Source: Eudorina sp. 2006-703-Eu-15
Taxonomy: Eukaryota > Chlorophyta > Chlorophyceae > Chlamydomonadales > Volvocaceae
Direction of reading: 5' to 3'
DNA: 64,000 bases
NCBI GenBank assembly: GCA_003117195.1
Contig: BDSI01000114.1
Coordinates: 283,676-347,675 of the forward strand
Shown here: positions 33,750 through 44,884 of the stretch, piece by piece
Layout of the letters: every line of letters starts with the position of its first letter
How positions within the stretch are numbered: the stretch's first letter is position 1
The notes under the pieces: model-generated
Seen by the model: the letters and a program-made list of their open reading frames with translations, nothing else
What the model was told of the DNA's origin: nothing
Database searches by the model: none
Position numbers and translations under genes: made by a program

Positions 33750-33778
33750 GCCAAGCAAGCAGCCAGGACGCTGCCACC

Positions 33779-33791
33779 AGAGGGGGGATAG
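33779..33791 (+). promoter_or_regulatory. Polypurine tract of the outer element
   Basis: AGAGGGGGGATAG directly precedes the 3' LTR (TGTTGTATT), the normal plus-strand priming position. Confidence 0.7.
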
Positions 33792-33792
33792 T

Positions 33793-34142
33793 TGTTGTAT
33801 TATGCTCTGTCTCGCATAATAAACAATATGCTTTCTATGGTATTTTACTGTTCTGTATTTGATGTCACTTTTGAGGAAGCTGTTCCTTACACTTTGCTGA
33901 TACGTACCTGTTTCGGACTGCCGAATCCTGTTATTCTGCTGGTAATAATTGTAATCTGTTTACAATTAGGACAACTGGTCCTGGTAGCTGATTCTGTGTG
34001 ACTCCGGTTGCTGAGTTCAAACTGACGGTTAAACCGTTGCCTCATTGACCCCTCGTCCAAGTGGCGGCTCGTTGTACACTACTGGGCGCGGACCTGGCAC
34101 ACTGTGACTCAACAATCGGCAGTTCTTACTACCACCTAAATA
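33793..34142 (+). repeat. 3' LTR of the outer element
   Basis: 350 bp, TGTTGTATTATGCTCTGT to CCACCTAAATA. It is uninterrupted and serves as the empty-site reference for repeat copy B in the 5' LTR. Confidence 0.88.
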
Positions 34143-34329
34143 CGTGGATACAACACACCCACAACTTTGCAAAAACTTGGAAGTAAGCACGCACCAATAA
34201 TTCTGTATGTTTTGGGTGTTAGCTGCTTTGATCTTCTTCACCACGGACTGCAACTCCAAACGGCTAGAACGGCGGGTAACGGCCAGTTTCCTTAGTTTCC
34301 AGCACTGCCTTCTCAGTATCAGTGATACC

Positions 34330-34670
34330 TGTTTTATGTAACATGAGGCTGAAAAGCACACTTGATGGTAAGGGCCTCGAATTTCTGTTACACTCTTCCC
34401 CCCATTGAACATCCTCGGGCGACTCCAGGCTGATCTCTGAAACCCGTAGTAGTGCGGAATGGAGGGCATTACATTGTAAGGCTGGTACGTAGGTATCACC
34501 TTACTTCCCGGAGGTTGTCTTCCTTCACGTGGACGATGAGCAAGTATCAAGTATGCCTCGTGTGCGCCAGTCTGCTGCTATCATCGGGGTTCAACCCCAG
34601 GACCTCAGCCTCCTGGCAATGAGCACGAGGCTAATAGCGCACTTGATGCTAAGGGGCTCGAATTTTTGGT
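34330..34670 (-). repeat. SINE family 2, partly duplicated
   Basis: The minus strand carries a B-box-like GGGGTTGAACCCC (about 34,575-34,590) and a head matching the fragment at 2690-2830. The block GAGGCTGAAAAGC(A/G)CACTTGATG occurs near 34,347, with a diverged form near 34,628, so two partial copies overlap here. Confidence 0.5.
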
Positions 34671-35715
34671 GTCATTAAACAACCTACATACGCAACCCCT
34701 CTTACTTGTTCGTAATGATAGCGCTAGTGATGACCTTTGTAGCATAGAACTTGCCACGGCGGCGCTCCCGACCACTCCTTGCTTTGTTGGTTGAAGACAC
34801 AAGTTGAAGAGGTCTACCCGTTTACAATACATAATAATGTACGCCTTGAATATTGCACACACAGTTGCTTTTTTGTAATAATGGTTCGATCGTGTCCTTC
34901 TTCAACATTCTAGGCTCTCGCCATCCTGATGACATAGGTGAGAGTTGACCCCCGCCCGCCTGTCTACACCATTAACTGACTTGCCTTAATAGTGCTACGT
35001 AACAGAAGATGTTCATGTATGCACTTTGCAGCTTACGTGCAGTAAAGATGATGTTTCATTTTGGTCCTCTTAAACCTCCCAGCAGCCCCCTGACCCCGTG
35101 TAGTGGGTGAGAGCTAGCTGGCAAAGTCCCCACTACATCGGCCCTACTCCTCAAACACGGTGCAAGCAAAGCACTGTCCCGGTATCTCGAGAAGCCTCTG
35201 CTGCCAGCTCTCACTTACCACATCCCAACCGATGCAACCAACCCTTATCGATCACAAACAAGCTCATACATATTTCCTTGAGTGATACAAAGCAAACAAC
35301 ATTTGTTCATTATCCGTCCCCTGGCGGATACAGCATTGCTACAAATGTAATCACTTGACCAGCCACACAATGCCTAGATATTCTCAATTATAATTACCTT
35401 GCACTTCGTAAAGCTGACCACTGTGATATGGTAAACGTGATTTTCCGCTCACTTAGCTCCGAAAACACAAAGTTCTCCGCGCTGCAGGCACCATTTGCCC
35501 GGCAGTTTGGCCCGTTGGAATGCGAAAATTCACCCCACCACATCCCATGAAAGCGGCGTCAAACAGAGCTGTGGAGACGATGGTGATGTGCGGAAATTGT
35601 CGCACACTGTTGAGGACAACACCAGCTGAAAGGCAGTGCTGAATTCATGTTGAGGGAATGATGAATGCAACAGTGAACAGAGTGGGCATGTCGAATTGTG
35701 ATTCGAAGTACGACA
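34671..35715. other. No gene recognised
   Basis: Intronic DNA of mixed composition without coding signal, array or terminal repeats that I could find. Confidence 0.45.
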
Positions 35716-35722
35716 GAAGGCT

Positions 35723-36084
35723 CAGGTCAGGTCAGGTGACACTACCGTGGTTAGGCGGTTTAAGGTCCTGGGTTCGAGTCCCAGGGTGACCCCCGACATT
35801 GTTCGGGAGCATGAGATTATGGCTAGCTGAGATGTGGAGTTGAGATCACAGTTGATGGATTGAGATTCGCACGCTAGATCGGTGGCGATTGCTGAACCCT
35901 CTGTCTCTATGGATGTGGTGAATGGATGAGGTGGGATCCTTCAGATCCTTAGTTGGCAGGATCAACCGACTTGGACCCTCGGTTCGTACGGTGTAGGTTC
36001 GGTGCGATGATGGTTAAAACCGCGACATAAACCCCTAGACAGGGCCCGGAAGCCTATCCACACTGTAACGGTACTACTACTACT
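35723..36084 (+). mobile_element. tRNA-derived SINE family 1, near full length, (TAC)n tail
   Basis: The head carries GTGGTTAGGCGGTTTAAGG and a B box GGTTCGAGTCCC (about 35,771). The tail reads AGGGCCCGGAAGCCTATCC ... GTAACGG(TAC)n, identical to the truncated copy at 3202-3265. A 7-bp GAAGGCT flanks it (35,716-35,722 and 36,086-36,092) as a likely target duplication. The (TAC)n tail instead of poly(A) implies a partner LINE with the same 3' end. Confidence 0.7.
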
Positions 36085-36092
36085 TGAAGGCT

Positions 36093-36440
36093 GACCGGCA
36101 TGTCGCCTTCAAGTTTTTAGAAACAGACAATGTGAAGCACAAGTTTATTGATATGTTTGTAGATACACAATACATGATGCCAAAACAGTTCAAAGACGTT
36201 GTGAAGAAACAAGCAAGGTGCTGGGCCTTCGTTACAGGCATGTGTCCTGCCTAGATAGCAATATTTATGCGGCACACGTGGCAAAGTTTGCGGCACAAAG
36301 AAGCAGCACGTCCACAACAAGCGGACAGAAGGTTCCGACTGTGGCCCAGCTCCGCAAACTTAACGGCTTGGGTGCCCTGTTCGGTTCGAGCCTGTTCAAG
36401 CCTGTTCATGCACCGAAGCGGCAATCAAATAAACGTGTGG
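36093..36440. other. No gene recognised
   Basis: Short stretch between the SINE and repeat copy C. A plus-strand frame (36,218-36,469) reads on into the repeat and has no family resemblance. Confidence 0.4.
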
Positions 36441-37308
36441 GTAACGGCAAAACGTTCATTATCCACTAAACTAGCTCGCAAGGTTTGTCATATTAATTGT
36501 CCTCTATTGCAAGGTATCCTTGGTTTGGCTGAGAAAAATTGTATGCGCACAAACGGTCAAAGTAAAGCTCTGCAATCTCAACAGGTGCTGCGTGTTGAAT
36601 ACTTGGATTAGGAATGGGCGGCGCGTGCTAAATTAAACTTCCATAGTGTTCTGATGTTTGAACATCAAGATGCCACCAACATCAAGATTTGCCTTTCTGT
36701 CTTGCCAGATGTATACAATTCAACAATATGTATTGATTCAAAGTTTCAAGATGCATAGGGATAGCATACCGAGTACCAACGAGTTCTCCAGTTCCGATGG
36801 CCCGAAGTCCGGGTCTCACCGCGGCTTTTTCGGACCCTGTTTTTGCCTTACATGCATTTTCTATGTCACTATTGATAGCAAAGTTTAGAGGTTCACGTCT
36901 GCTGCGGGCGTGCAACAGAAGGGCTGCATGCTTGCCGACGGACCAAACAACTATCTACAATTTCACGGCAAAACAATGCTTCAAGCTTGCTTTGTGATCA
37001 TCTGCTTCACAGACGGATGTGGTAGTGCAGAGGCGTATAGCGTTACAATAATGCAGATGCAGTGACCGCCGTTGCCGGCGGCGTGTACTGCAGGTTGGTT
37101 TCGGGCCGGGCTACCTACCTGCTTGAGCTTGCTGAATCTTTGCACGCCGATCCAACTTCAACATCAGCGACACCCTCAATGCCACCCTTTCACTCTCTCA
37201 CACTCTTGCGCGGTAAGAGAGGTTCCGTTGTAAAGCAAGCGGCCTGTATGGATTTAGGGGTCCCCACCCTTTTTCCGGCTTCAAGCAAGGAAGCCGACCC
37301 CTACTTGT
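36441..37308 (+). repeat. Hairpin-ended interspersed repeat, copy C (5'-truncated)
   Basis: It starts at GTAACGGCAAAACGTTCATT, the point just after the octamer tract in copies A and B, and runs to the 3' hairpin (CCGGCTTCAAGCAAGGAAGC...CCCTACTTGT). It lacks the 5' hairpin and has no octamers. Confidence 0.75.
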
Positions 37309-37317
37309 CATACCCTT

Positions 37318-37505
37318 TCCTCATATGTCAGCTTTATCGGTCTTTGTGTGTATTTTATATATACAGGTTTATATATACAGGGGTTTCTGTATAAGGTTAT
37401 ATATACCTATATATATACCCTAAACCCCATATACCCTAGCTAGGGTTTATATTTAGGATTATATACATACCCTAAACCCTATATACCCTATATATAACCC
37501 TATAT
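37318..37505. repeat. AT-rich tract with degenerate CCCTAAACCC telomere-like units
   Basis: Alternating TATATA and CCCTAAACCC/CCCTATATA motifs form a scrambled telomere-like block. It lies close to exon 4 of the M60 gene and may be a decayed interstitial telomere tract. A similar TATAGGGTA-rich tract lies at 38,763-38,995. Confidence 0.5.
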
Positions 37506-37587
37506 TGTTTAAAAATGCAGCACCCAGTTTCCGCTGCAAGACACTGCATCCCAGCAGCAAAACGAATTGCGCAATGGCCACACCCAC

Positions 37588-40500
37588 CTCCCACCAGCAG
37601 CCCCTTGCCGGTCTGGTTGGCGAACTTGATCAGAGCTGCCACCTGAGCATCCGTGTACTCCGTGTATGTATCGATCCTGTAGTACGTGATGAATGGATGG
37701 CATGGATGGTCAGTTGATAATAACAATACTAATAATAAGCGCAGGGTGCTTTGTAGGGTGCTGTGCTGTGTAGAGTGCAGTGGTGTACGGTTAGGGAGGC
37801 GATGCAGCATGCACGCGGCCTGAAGGTGATACAAGAGCACCAGTCTCCGGCGGGTTGCAATAACTACTGTAAAAAGGGGTCGGTTTTACGGAGACAGACT
37901 TGGCGTAAAGCGAGACAAGGAATACGGAGACAGATTACGGACAGAGTTTACGGAGGAACATTGAGGGGAACCCGGACCCCATATTACAGGGATCCGCACC
38001 CAAGAATACGGAGACGGTCTTGCTGTAAAGCGCGTGACAAGGAATATGGAGACAATGGGGCAGCAGTGCAGGCACGCACAGTGAAGCAGGTTGGTCCATA
38101 TGAGAATCGAGGGTCTGCAGGCACGGTGAGGCAGGTACACTACCATGGCAGCTTGCATTTTATCGTTGTGGTGGGAAAGAAGGTGCCATGATAATGTAGG
38201 ATTGTGGCTTCGGACAGCTCCAACATGGATCACAAAACGAACAGTAGTGGACGTGCGTGTTGCTCTAGGGATAAGGAGGTTGAATCCGCGGGCTACATGG
38301 CCAAGCTTTGCACTTGGCGTGGAAGAACCAGGTGCTGCAAGGTGTTTTGAGGGAGGGCAGCACACCAAGGCACGCAGCAGCAGAACTGCAACTTATGATG
38401 AATACATATTTAACAACACATACCAGTACACATCAATATTTCTTGAGCCATCTGACACAAAAGTGTTCAGGTCCACTGTGCTGATCTTGATTGTGACACC
38501 CTTGAGTGCCTGAGGAGCGAGGTAAGGCAGCAAGTACCACCACACACAAGCAAGGTAACACACATGAAAGCATTTGGCTATGTCAGAATGTATTCAGCCC
38601 CACGACAAAGACACCAGCACATGCACCAACTGAAATCGAGCTATTATTTGGCTTGAGCCAGAAAGCAGATTCTGCATGAGTATATCAGTAGTAGTCGAGT
38701 ACATGGGCGGGCCCAGTGGTTAGAAGTACCTGCTCGCACCTGAAAACAGGGAATATGCATCCTTGCAGGTATGTATATACATAGTGTATATATGGTATAT
38801 ATAGGGTACATAGAATAGATATATAGGGTAATATCATTTTATAATATTTTATTTTATAATATAGGATACATCCTATACATAGCATACATATAGAACATTA
38901 GTGTATATAAGGATATAAGTTAGATATATAAGGGTATACCAGGAATATATAGGGTATACCAGGAATATATAGGTATCATTAATAATTAGCTATAGTACTG
39001 CAAATAATAGCATGACAAGTAGGGGGTCGGCTTCCTTGAAGCCGGAAAAGGGCGGGGCCCCCTACAATCCGTACAGGTCGCTTGCTTTACAACGAAAACT
39101 CTATTACCGCGCAAGAGTGTGGGAGAGTTAAAGGGTGCCATTGAGGGTGTCGTTGATGTTGAAGGTGGATCGGCGTGTATAGATTCAGCAAGCTCAAGCA
39201 GTTAGGTAGCCCCGAAACCAACCTGCAGTCATGGCATCTGCATTATCACTATCATAACGCTAGTCGCCTCTGCATTACCACATCCGTCTGTCAAGCAGAT
39301 GATCACAAATCAAGCTTGAAGCGTGAAACTGTCGTTTGGTCCGTCGGCAAGCTTGCAACCCTTCTGCTGCACGCGTGCAGCAGACGTGAACCTCTAAAGT
39401 TTGCTACAATAGTTACATAGCAATGTAAAGCAAAAGCAGGGTGCAAAAAAGTCGCGGTGAGAGCCGGACTTCGGGCCATCGAAACTGGAGAACTCCTTGG
39501 TACTCGGTATGCTATCCCTTTGCATCTTGAAACTTTGATTCAATATATAATGTTGAATTGTATTCATCTGGCAAAACAGAAAGGCAAATCTTGGTGTTGG
39601 TGGCATCTAGATGTTCAAACATCAGAGCACTATGGAAGTTCAATTTAGCACGCGCCACCTGCCCCTAATCCAAGTATTCATCACGCGGCACCTGTTGCAA
39701 CAAACATGAGCGCGAGAGGCGTTGGGTGGATGTTGACTCGGGTCCATGGAGACCGCGGAGCTTTACTTTGACCGTTTGTGCGCAAAGAATTTTTTTCAGC
39801 CAAACCAAAGTTACCTTGCAATAGAGGACAATTAATATGACAAACATAGCGAATTAGTTTAGCGGATAATGAACGTTTTGCCGTTACCGGACACACGGAC
39901 ACACGGACCACGGACACACGGACACACGGACACACGGACACACGGACACACGGACACACGGACACACGGACACACGGACATGGGCAATCCTAGGGGGCGG
40001 GGCCCCCCGAACGTGCTTCACGCTGGGGCCCCGCCCAAAAACAGTATAAACAGATATAATATGAAATAACAATATTATTAATCATAACAGAAAATAGCAT
40101 TCATATCAATAGTTTAATATATACATAATCGTAATATAGCTGGTGTACAGCGGGAGGGTTGGGGCAGTGGACGCATGTGTTGACCTAGGATGTTCTCAGT
40201 AAGCAGGGTTATGGCAGGTTGGTCTATGGTCCTTTTATGCGTACTTTGCCTGCCTGATGTGCCTGGCCTTCTGCTGGTTGCTGCTGGTTGAACGTGTAGG
40301 GGTTTTGTTTGAGTTGGCCCCGTGATCGGCTTTATAAGGGCAGGCTGGCTTGGTGCCTGACCTCGTGGCGCATTTTAGATGGGGCTAGAGGCCCCGGGTG
40401 CCAAATATCGTATTTAATGAATATGTATGATTGGTATTTAACATACTATAGATTTTTATGTACTAATTATGTATTGTTGAAGTATGTAATTTCGGAAAAT

Positions 40501-42099
40501 GGATGCAGTCGAAGGACGGAAGGCAGGCGGGCTTCCTCACCTCCTTCACGCCCGCCATTGCTTTGGTGGCCCACCAGGCCCCAAAGGACGCCATGTGCAA
40601 TGTCTTCTTGCCGCTGGACAGCCAACGGACCATGTTCACTGTCATCTTGTCCCAATTGTCATTGTTTAAGCAGCAGCCTGTTTGTGGTGCATGTAATATT
40701 CATAATCATATTATGCCAGGCATCACCCTGGCGGTATTAAGGGGACAGAGACAATGAGACTTATTAGTGCCTATACGCCGCCGTCCCCGACCCTGAGTCA
40801 AAGAGTTCCCTGCTAGCCCACCCCGGTGCGTTCGTTGGCGGTGTGTGGGGGTATGGGGGTTCACTCCAGCACCCGTTGGTGCTATACGATGTCGTTTAGG
40901 CTGTGGATGGTGTGGTCGTGCAGGCGGGTGCAGCATTGTGTCACTTTGTCAGGTGTGATGCTGTAAAACGCAAAGGCTTACTGGATGGTTGGGAACCCAT
41001 TTGGATTCCTTATATTGTGAGCATCTGTACGGCGCACTGCCGTACCGGCTTACAGATACTAGTGCTGTGCATGTAGTATAGGTGATGGAAGGTGGAAGCT
41101 ACGGGCGAGGAAACTGCCCCAACCATCCATGCACGGGCACTGCCTGTCTCAACGTGCAAGAAAAAGTGAGCTGATGATGTCACACACACTGTCTTTCTAC
41201 TGGAACGGAGGGTAGATAGGATTAATAGGATTCATAAAGAAATTGGGGAAGCAAGTAGATTGTGCGACCCCCCCCCCAAAAAATTGGCCTGCACGACTGT
41301 ATTTCCTACCCTCCTACTGGAATGATCTACGATCCTGCATGCACTTATACATGTACACGCATACATACATTTATGTATGTCATATCAATCGATTTACACA
41401 CGTAAGGGCATAGCACGCACAAGGGCATAGCAAGCACTAGGATACGTACAGTGGATCCAGTGTGTGGGTCATGGTGACAGCCGTTGCCTCCTCGCTCACC
41501 ACACACTGTAGACTTCTAAGGGATGGATCGATGGATTGATGATTAACTGCTGCTTAGAATTTTGGTTGGGTGTTCACTATACACGAATGCAACCGAACCA
41601 GTTGGGCCATACGTGCAACAGGGCCATATGTGCAAGGAATACTGCTGCTACTGCTGCTGCGATATCTATCTACCTATCTTGGTTTTAAAGCCACGTGACG
41701 AACGACCCCGGCTGTTTGAACGTAGCAGCACAGAGGCATAGGATATCTGCACAAGCACTTACTTCCAGGAATACCCTCATGTCCGATGGCGACAATCCTG
41801 CCGCCAGAGCTCGGCAACTGGACAGCCGCTACAACGGGAAGAGGACTGGTGTCCTCTCCGAGCGCGACGGGGAATCCAGTCGGCGACCAGATCACGTACG
41901 GCGATGCATAGGCAGATCTTGTGTAGCTCTTGGAGATGCCCTTTAATAGCGCTGTCAGAGACGGGGTGAAGGTGTTGAGAAAAGTTGTTAAGATAGGCGA
42001 GGACGCAGCGGCGTAAGCGGCTGGTGGTGTAGCGACTAGTTGCAACAATAGCGCGTAGCACTGCACTGATAACACGAAGGAACGCCAGGAGAACGTCAT
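37588..42099 (-). CDS. Secreted M60/TCAF-like protein, exons 1-4 (5' part)
   Basis: Exons: 42,099-41,763; 40,677-40,541; 38,509-38,424; 37,676-37,588. Donors GTAAGT, GTGAGG, GTATGT and GTGGGT and acceptors AACAG, CCTCAG and CTACAG chain in phases 1, 0, 2, 1. ATG at 42,099 opens a signal peptide (MTFSWRSFVLSVQCYALLLQ...AYA), so the product is secreted. Motifs parallel TCAF/M60 N-terminal modules: LPSSGGRIVAIGHEGI (exon 1), MVRWLSSGKKT (exon 2), RNIDVYW plus IDTYTEYTDAQVAALIKFA (exons 3-4) and GKGLLVG. Intron 2 contains repeat copy D. The visible exons of both halves sum to 1344 nt (448 codons) without a stop. The role is unknown; M60 proteins bind or cleave glycoproteins, so matrix remodelling is a guess. 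Confidence 0.75.
38763..38995. repeat. AT-rich TATAGGGTA-type tract
   Basis: Imperfect repeats of ATATAGGGTA, including two 22-bp units of ATAGGGTATACCAGGAATAT at about 38,930-38,972. Located in intron 2 of the M60 gene. Confidence 0.6.
39015..40036 (-). repeat. Hairpin-ended interspersed repeat, copy D (complete, minus)
   Basis: Both terminal hairpins are present: ACAAGTAGGGGGTCGG on the left and GGGGCCCCGCCC at 40,025-40,036. About ten octamer units lie at 39,890-39,980. Internal sequence is close to copy B. It lies in intron 2 of the M60 gene. Confidence 0.85.
40037..40540. other. Intronic DNA, nothing recognised
   Basis: Remainder of M60 intron 2 between repeat copy D and exon 2. It is AT-rich at both ends and has no coding signal. 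Confidence 0.45.
40678..41762. other. Intron 1 of the M60-like gene
   Basis: Donor GTAAGT at 41,762 and acceptor CACAAACAG at 40,678. Apart from a short C-run (CCCCCCCCCAAAAAA near 41,270) and TACAT repeats near 41,350, it holds no recognisable feature. Confidence 0.6.
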
Positions 42100-44765
42100 T
42101 TCCGAGGTAAGTGATATTACCAAGAATCCCGCTAAGCAATCCTATTGGTCAATTACCAAATAATGAAGGTGTCACTCATGTTTTGTTGTCCCCTTTGTTA
42201 TCTATCACCGAGCCTTTTGAGAAGTGTCTAAGTACGGTATCCTACTGTTCGAAAATGTAGCAAGTTACGTTTTGTCACACGGGCTCAACGAATGCATCTG
42301 TTATGCGATTTAAAGTTGATTGCATTTTGCGAAAGTTTTTGGTAGAAGTGCTTGACGTGCCCAGAGTACGTATCTTTATGGTCTGACTGGTGTGTCCATT
42401 TTCTTCATAGTAAATGGACTGGTGTGTCTTCTCTACTCTGCCGTGAAGCATGCGGCAAGTTAGGGGGCCCGCGTTAGGGGCACGCGTTACCGGATGCAGG
42501 CACGGAACGCACGAAATCTTGCCATCTATACCAGATCTATCGTGTCTCGTGAGATCTTTCCGGTCAGCCGCTCTGGAGATGGAGTCGAAATACATAGCGG
42601 CGCAACCGACAATGCAGTTTGGCCCCACCCCAGGACCTCAGGCTCCTCAGCCACTATAATTTGAGCCCATCCGCGTGTGGTAAACGTTCGTCCGTGCGAT
42701 CAACCAGGTGGTACCCCGCCATAGCCCAGCAGCCCGGCACCCCCCACTGTTTGTGTGGCCGCCGGCGCAAGGCCTCGCCCCACCAGGGCTGCTTGTCGTC
42801 GTTCGTTGAACGGAGTGGGTCTCTGGCAGCCACAACACGCACGTACATCGTCCCAACTGCGCCCAATCAAAGAATCGCGGGTGCAGGGAGCACCGCCTAA
42901 AACCGGATGGCGCAGTCATGAGGTGCTAGTCCTGCACTGCAAGTCCCTGCACGGCTGCGGCTGTGACTGTTTCTGTGGTTGCCGTACGTAGCGGCTAAGG
43001 GCCGGTCGCAGGCTGCATGTCATCTGTTTCGTCCACAATGTACCATGGGCTCCAAATCGGTCATTGCGCCCTCTTGAATCCCATGCATCTTCTCCACAAA
43101 TAGCTATGACGTGGCCAGGAGCCAATTTGATGCACGCATGTCTTGGTGCTCTCCTGTGCATCCGCTCCAGACATGTGCGGGTTGAGTAGGATAAGAGGCG
43201 GCGAGTCTGCCTACACGAATGTGTAGTACGTACCGTACCGGACCACACCTACATACGCCTGCGTGTACCCCGTTTACGTGAATGCGTCCGTCCATCCATT
43301 GATAGACGTGGGCGCTGCAGCCGTTGTGCGGGAGGGTGTCACAACGTACTGTATGTACTCCATGTCTTTCAGAGTATACGGTACCGCAGACAACCAACAA
43401 CTTGCGTGACGCCACCCCAACTCCAAGCCCCGCAACTCCCGTTTCAAAGCGTCAGGCAGACATTTAGCTATCGTATCAACAGGGCAGGTGGGGCGTGTCA
43501 CCCGAAGTAGTGGTGTCGCCACCCAACCAACGACCAACGACAAGACCCTGAGATGGGTGTTTCGCAACTGCAGTAGTCGCCGGCACCAACCAAGCAACAC
43601 AACCGGCAGTCATGTGCTCACCCCTCACTTGCACCCGCGCAGTAGAACCCCGCCATGGACGACCCCGCGTGGGCATGCACGCACGCACGCATGCACATAG
43701 CCACTCAGGGGCCCTCGAGTGCAGTGTCTTGTTCGTGCCGGCGGCGGCCGCCATGGCACCCATGAACTGTAGTATGTAAGCATAGCACCACAGCCCAGAT
43801 AGCGCGTTCAACCACTCGGACGCCGCAACACGAGCGCAGCCCTGCTGTGAAAATGCGCGCTTGTATCACTGCGCCTGCCGTGCACGCACTCGTACATGTA
43901 CTATATGTACGTATGTCGATGTGGCGCACCCCACACAATCCAATCGCACTGGCTGCGGACACGGCAGGAATGGGGTCGTAGCCAAGGACCGGGGCCAGCC
44001 AAGCCGACCCAGCCCAATCTATCTGAGCTAGACAGAAACCCGCCGAGACAGGCGCCCGGGGAACTTGGTGGCGGGCCCCTTCAACCCACCGAGGGTCCCT
44101 CCGCGACCATCAATACCGTAGTCACCAGGCATGATGCCGCTGCCGCTGCCAAGCAGCTCTCCGCCGCGCACCGCTACAAGCAGACATGCGCACGCACGTC
44201 AGCTAGCCCGGCCTCACGGCGCACGCCCTTCCAGCCGCCCTGCATCTGAACGTCGCCCCATCCCCACCCCCTGTACCTTTCTTCTGGCACGCACCGCACC
44301 AGCCGATAGATACTCCTCCGCTATACCCACTAAGCAAAGCAAGCCTGCGAAGCTACTCTTGCGTATTGCGTCGGACATGACGACCTCCCGCTCGCATGGC
44401 CGCCCATGACCTGCAAGCCTTCCCCCTCCCCGGTATGTTTGTATGTGTAAATCTGGTCATGGCCGCACAACCAGCCAACGCAACTGAATCTCCGGGGCAG
44501 AAGATCTGCCGTTAGCTTCTTCAGTCAAACGGACAGCAGTCAAACGCTGGCGGGACGGGGTGGGCCCCATTGACCCCGGCTGCATCTTCCCGTCAACCCG
44601 GATGCACAGAGCTTTCTCCAAATAACCTCAGTCAGCAAGTCGGAGAGGTGGGCCTCTTACGTTCCTCCCCCGAGCGAGGGCCCCGGCGCCAATGGGGCAC
44701 ATCCGCGCAACCAAGGTACCTGTCGCTTCATTCGCCTCCCACTCACTGCCTGCCGACGCGCTTAT
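42100..44765. other. Intergenic region, no gene recognised
   Basis: It lies upstream of the M60 start and downstream of CYP97A. A SINE-family-2-like scrap (CCCCACCCCAGGACCTCAGG, about 42,622) is present. The numerous short frames between 42.3 and 44.7 kb have no motif, start context or splice structure that I can support. Confidence 0.5.
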
Positions 44766-44770
44766 TTACA
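44766..44770 (-). terminator. TGTAA polyadenylation signal of the CYP97A gene
   Basis: The minus strand reads TGTAA about 115 bp after the stop codon. TGTAA is the standard polyadenylation signal of volvocine algae, and this is the first one downstream of the stop. Confidence 0.6.
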
Positions 44771-44884
44771 AGATGATGATCAGGCAGCAGGGTGCGCACA
44801 CTTCACTGTCTACACTTGGCAGGATGCGCATGCGCACACTCCACACTCACTCCACGCCGGCTCGCTTCATGCGGACCACGCAGC

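Larger units (their letters stand above)
14208..34142 (+). mobile_element. Outer Ty3/gypsy chromovirus-type LTR retrotransposon (degraded, nested host)
   Basis: Matching LTRs lie at 14,208-15,545 (inflated by an inserted repeat) and 33,793-34,142. Internally the order is gag, protease, RT, RNase H, integrase (HHCC and D,D,E), a GPY/F-like tail and a chromodomain, i.e. the chromovirus lineage. Many stops and frameshifts show it is dead. A younger 12.2-kb element interrupts RT at 19,185-31,355. Removing the insertions leaves about 6.8 kb, a usual gypsy size. No clear target-site duplication was found. Confidence 0.9.

Noticed and set aside
35752..35800. Possible tRNA genes suggested by GGTTCGAGTCC and GGGTTCGAATCCC
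   Set aside because: Only promoter boxes are recognisable. No full cloverleaf with paired acceptor stem was seen, and the sequences recur with SINE tails and target duplications.
42275..44249. Several 70-120 aa frames on both strands between the M60 and CYP97A genes
   Set aside because: They overlap one another in opposite strands and lack motifs, start context or matching splice sites.
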